Below are positions 60,960 to 64,000 of a stretch of DNA of 64,000 nucleotides, piece by piece. The stretch spans positions 62,001 to 126,000 of the forward strand of contig NZ_MVHU01000003.1 of the NCBI RefSeq assembly GCF_002086285.1. The letters are read 5' to 3'. The translations under genes and the position numbers were made by a program. This DNA is from Mycolicibacter kumamotonensis. GTDB taxonomy: Bacteria > Actinomycetota > Actinomycetes > Mycobacteriales > Mycobacteriaceae. Every line of letters begins with the position of its first letter. Positions within the stretch are counted from its first letter, which is position 1. The notes beneath the pieces were generated by a model, which ran no database searches, was not told the origin of the DNA, and saw nothing but the letters and a program-made list of their open reading frames with translations.

Positions 60960-63896
60960 TTAGCCCGCCGGGGCCGGCGCTGCTGCCGGCGCCGCCGCGG
61001 CCGGCGCCGCCGCGGCCGTCACCGCCGCGGGCGGGGAGTCCCCCGCACGCTCGGCCGGTGGCGGAGCCGTCCGCCGGTGCACGTTGATCGGCCACCAGAA
61101 CCACCGGCCGAGCAGCGCCGCGACCGACGGGGTGATCAGGCTGCGGACGATGAAGGTGTCGAACAGCAGGCCCAGCCCGATGGTGGTGCCGATCTGGCCG
61201 ACCGAACGCAGGTCGCTGGCGATCATGGCGATCATGGTGAACGCGAACACCATGCCGGCCGCCGTCACGACCTTGCCGGTGGCGCCCATCGCGCGGATCA
61301 GCCCGGTCTTCAGGCCCGGGTTGGCGCCGGCGCCGATCTCCTCCTTCATCCGGGAGACCACCAGCAGGTTGTAGTCCGAACCCACCGCCAGCAGCACGAT
61401 CACGCTCATCGCGATCACCAGCCACTGCAGCTCGATGCCGAACACGTACTGCCACAACAGCACCGACAGACCGAAGGAGGAGGCCAACGACAGCACCACG
61501 GTTCCCACGATCACGATCGAGGCGACCAATGACCGGGTGATCAGCAGCATCACCACGAAGATCAGCACGATGGCGGCGATCGCCGCGATCAGCAGGTCGT
61601 AGTGGGCGCCGGTCTGGATGTCGGCGTAGGTGGCGGCGGTGCCGCCGAGGTAGAACTTCGCCTTGGCCAGCGGGGTGCCCTTGACGGCCTCCTTGGCGGC
61701 CTGCAGTTCGGCGCCGACGTGCGAGATGCCCTCAACGGTGGCCGGGTCGGTGGCGTGGGTGATCAAGATGCGGGCGGCCTGGCCGTCCGGTGACATCATC
61801 AGCGCCATCCCGCGCTGAAAGTCCGGGCTGTCGAACGCTTCCGGCGGCAGATAGAACATGTCGTCGTTCTTCGCGTCGTCGAACACCTGGCCCATCACGG
61901 CGGCGGTGTCGGTCATCTGCTCGAGCTGGGTGACCACCTGGCTGAAGCTGCTGTGCATCGTCAGCATCAGATCGCGCATGTTGGTGGTGATGGCGATCAT
62001 CGGCGGGATCTGGGCGGCGATCTCCGGCGTGATGCCGTCGACCCGGTCCAGCTGATCAGCAAGGACCGTGGTGTTCTCGGCCAGCTTGTCGAAGCCGTCG
62101 GCGGCGTCGAACATCGACCGGAACGCATTGCACACGCCGATGTTGAAACAGTGTGGTTCCCAATAGAAATAGTTGCGCAGCGGGCGGACCTCGTCGTCGA
62201 AGTCGGCTATCCGGTCGCGCACCTCGGCCATGGTGCCCTCCATGTCATGGGTGGCCTGGTCGGTCCCGTGGGTGGCGTCGGACAGTTGCACCGTCAGGCC
62301 GTGCAGCCGATCCATCACCTCGACCATCGAGGACAGTTGATCGGCCATGGTGGCGGTGTCGTCGAGGCGGGCCTTGAGGAACTGCAGGTTCTCGGCCACC
62401 GTGACGCCCTGGGCGCTGATCTGGAACGGCACCGAGCCGTGTTCCATCGGCGGCCCCAACGGCCGGGTGATGCTTTGCACCCGTTCGATGCCGGGCACCC
62501 GGAAGATGTTGCGGGCGATGCGATCCAGCACCAGCATGTCGCGTGGGTTGCGCATGTCGTGATCGGACTCGACCATCAGCATGTCCGGGTTCATCCGCGC
62601 CGTGCTGAAGTGCTTCTCCGCGGCGGCATAGCCGATGTTGGACGGCACGTCGGGCGGAATGTAATGCCGGTTGTCATAGCTGGTCCGGTAGCCGGGCAGG
62701 ACCAAGACGCCCACCGCCGCGACGGCGGTGGCGGCGGCCAGGATCGGCAACGGCCAGCGCACCACGGCCGTCCCGACCTTGCGCCAGCCGCCGGTCTTGG
62801 TGACCCGCTTGGGATCGAGCAGCCCGAACCGGCTGCTGACCGCGAGCACCGCCGGCGCGAAGGTCAGTCCCATCGCCAGGATGGTGAACATGCCCAGCGC
62901 GCACGGCACCGCCAGGGTGTTGAAGTAGTTCAGCCGGGTGAAATGCAGGCACAACATTGCGCCGGCGATGGTCAGCCCGGAACCCAGGATGACGTGGCTG
63001 ACGCTGGACAGTGTTGTGCGCTGGGCGGTTTCGGGGTCTTCGCCCGCGCCGCGGGCCTCGTGGTAGCGCCCGATCAGAAAGATCCAGTAGTCGGTTCCGG
63101 CCGCGATCGCCAGCGCGGTCAGGATGCTGACCACGAAGGTAGAGATCGCGAAGACACCGAAGTGGCTCAGTACCGCGATCAGCCCGCGGGCCACGCTCAT
63201 CTCGGTGACGACGACGAGCAGCCCGATCACGGTGGTGGCGATCGAGCGGTACACCACCAGCAACATCACCGTGATGACGGCCAGGGTTATCCCGGTCATC
63301 TTGATCATGGACGCGTCGCCGGCCTCGTTGGTGTCGGCTACCAGGGCGGCCTGGCCGGTCACATAGGAGCGCAGGCCGGCCGGGGGATCGGAGTGCTCCA
63401 CGATGTCACGGACCGCGTCGACGGACTCGACGCCCCGCGCCGAGCCTTGATTGCCCGCCAGGTGAACCTGGACGTAGGCGGCCCGGCCGTCCTCGCTCTG
63501 TGAGCCCGCCGAGGTGACCCGGTCGCCCCAGAAGTCCTGCACGTGCTCGACGTGGGCGGTGTCGGCCTGCAGGTCCGCCACCAGCCGCTCGTAGTAGTGG
63601 TGGGCGTCTTGGCCCAGTTCGGTGTCGCTTTCCAGCACGATCATCAGCACCGAATCGGAACCGAACTCGCCGAACTTCTCCCCGATGTGCTTCATCGCGA
63701 TCACCGACGGCGCATCCTGCGGCGAGAGCGAGACGGCGTTTTTCGCGCCGACGATCTCCAGCTGCGGCACCAGCAGATTGGTCGCGGCCGCCGCGGCGAG
63801 CCAGAACAGGATGATCGGGATGGCCAGGGCACGGATCAGCCGCGGATACAGCGGCGGCGTGGCCCCGGGCGGCGGCGTGCTGTGCTGGCCGCTCAT
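60960..63896 (-). CDS. MmpL-family RND transporter
   Basis: Protein of 978 residues. Proton-relay pairs are in AAGTDYWIFLIGRY and AVGSDYNLLVVSRM, and the hairpin has WEPHCFNIGVC. The C-terminus is a low-complexity Pro/Ala tail of about 40 residues, which the other two copies in this window lack. Paired with the mmpS gene just upstream. Cargo unknown. Confidence 0.92.
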   Translation of the reverse strand: MSGQHSTPPPGATPPLYPRLIRALAIPIILFWLAAAAATNLLVPQLEIVGAKNAVSLSPQDAPSVIAMKHIGEKFGEFGSDSVLMIVLESDTELGQDAHHYYERLVADLQADTAHVEHVQDFWGDRVTSAGSQSEDGRAAYVQVHLAGNQGSARGVESVDAVRDIVEHSDPPAGLRSYVTGQAALVADTNEAGDASMIKMTGITLAVITVMLLVVYRSIATTVIGLLVVVTEMSVARGLIAVLSHFGVFAISTFVVSILTALAIAAGTDYWIFLIGRYHEARGAGEDPETAQRTTLSSVSHVILGSGLTIAGAMLCLHFTRLNYFNTLAVPCALGMFTILAMGLTFAPAVLAVSSRFGLLDPKRVTKTGGWRKVGTAVVRWPLPILAAATAVAAVGVLVLPGYRTSYDNRHYIPPDVPSNIGYAAAEKHFSTARMNPDMLMVESDHDMRNPRDMLVLDRIARNIFRVPGIERVQSITRPLGPPMEHGSVPFQISAQGVTVAENLQFLKARLDDTATMADQLSSMVEVMDRLHGLTVQLSDATHGTDQATHDMEGTMAEVRDRIADFDDEVRPLRNYFYWEPHCFNIGVCNAFRSMFDAADGFDKLAENTTVLADQLDRVDGITPEIAAQIPPMIAITTNMRDLMLTMHSSFSQVVTQLEQMTDTAAVMGQVFDDAKNDDMFYLPPEAFDSPDFQRGMALMMSPDGQAARILITHATDPATVEGISHVGAELQAAKEAVKGTPLAKAKFYLGGTAATYADIQTGAHYDLLIAAIAAIVLIFVVMLLITRSLVASIVIVGTVVLSLASSFGLSVLLWQYVFGIELQWLVIAMSVIVLLAVGSDYNLLVVSRMKEEIGAGANPGLKTGLIRAMGATGKVVTAAGMVFAFTMIAMIASDLRSVGQIGTTIGLGLLFDTFIVRSLITPSVAALLGRWFWWPINVHRRTAPPPAERAGDSPPAAVTAAAAPAAAAPAAAPAPAG

Positions 63897-64000
63897 GCGG
63901 CCTTCACCACGCAGAACGTCGCCGCGCTGTGGCCGTCGGTCTGCTGCTCGTCGCGCAGTTCGCCGTTGACGGTGATCCGGCAGCCCAGCTCGTCGCCGTC
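63893..64000 (-). CDS. MmpS-family protein, C-terminal part (cut by window edge)
   Basis: The last 35 codons are visible and read through ELGCRITVNGELRDEQ to FCVVKAA, the usual MmpS end with two Cys. The stop overlaps the mmpL ATG (ATGA). The membrane helix and most of the beta domain lie beyond base 64000. Confidence 0.85.
   Translation of the reverse strand, partial: DGDELGCRITVNGELRDEQQTDGHSAATFCVVKAA

Noticed and set aside
61953..63503. 516-codon open frame opposite the third mmpL
   Set aside because: His/Arg/Gly-rich antisense frame; the real gene is the MmpL on the minus strand.
1..64000. CRISPR array, insertion sequence, prophage or integrase
   Set aside because: No regular short repeats, no transposase or integrase motifs and no terminal inverted repeats were seen.

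Overview
The window looks like chromosomal DNA from a non-tuberculous, environmental mycobacterium. The evidence is high GC, a PE/PPE pair, three MmpS/MmpL transporter sets, several F420-type (LLM) oxidoreductases, mycofactocin-type SDRs, a HadA-HadB fusion dehydratase, a Rv2525c-like Tat protein, and many genes starting with ATG or GTG directly 6-7 nt after a TANNNT -10 box (leaderless mRNAs). I saw no transposase, phage gene, CRISPR array, tRNA or rRNA. All functions are read from the sequence and from memory of the families; no search was run.

Region 1 (1-12823) is a steroid-type catabolic locus. On the minus strand an operon encodes a KshB-like reductase, an HsaA-like flavin monooxygenase, an HsaC-like extradiol dioxygenase and a Kst4D-like 3-ketosteroid delta4-(5alpha)-dehydrogenase. 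It is followed by an IclR regulator with its own palindromic operator and the first codons of a probable hydrolase. Divergently, a plus-strand operon encodes a Baeyer-Villiger monooxygenase, two mycofactocin-type SDRs, an EthD-like protein of unknown role, a 3alpha-hydroxysteroid dehydrogenase whose catalytic residues match the Comamonas enzyme in number, and HsaG/HsaF, which convert the 4-hydroxy-2-oxoacid to pyruvate and an acyl-CoA. KshA, HsaB, HsaD, HsaE and a classical KstD are not in the window, so other loci must complete the pathway.

Region 2 (12882-18114) has a KstR-like TetR repressor, a tandem operator, then TesB-like thioesterase, aldehyde dehydrogenase, SDR and LLM oxidoreductase. 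Region 3 (18158-21850) holds an HD protein, a Tat-exported DUF1906 protein, a PE/PPE pair and about 730 bases with no recognisable gene. Region 4 (21851-26842) is a mixed set of SDR, LLM, SnoaL-like, hydrolase and SRPBCC genes with two TetR regulators. Region 5 (26769-33724) contains a HadA-HadB fusion and the complete cydABDC cluster for cytochrome bd oxidase and its ABC exporter.

Region 6 (33864-42293) is the least familiar part. An IclR regulator with a perfect operator faces an operon of SDR, acetoacetate-decarboxylase-like protein and three tandem amidohydrolase paralogues, which converges on a second HsaA-like monooxygenase very similar to the one in region 1. I suggest this is an uncharacterised catabolic module linked to region 1. 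Region 7 (42400-50882) has two MmpS-MmpL transporter operons with two TetR regulators between them and operator clusters at their promoters. Region 8 (50879-60875) carries an epoxide hydrolase, SRPBCC protein, P450, SDR, TetR, a second aldehyde dehydrogenase plus LLM pair, a Tat-exported protein, a mycothiol-type DinB protein and an FAD oxidoreductase. Region 9 (60960-64000) is a third MmpL with the end of its MmpS partner at the window edge.
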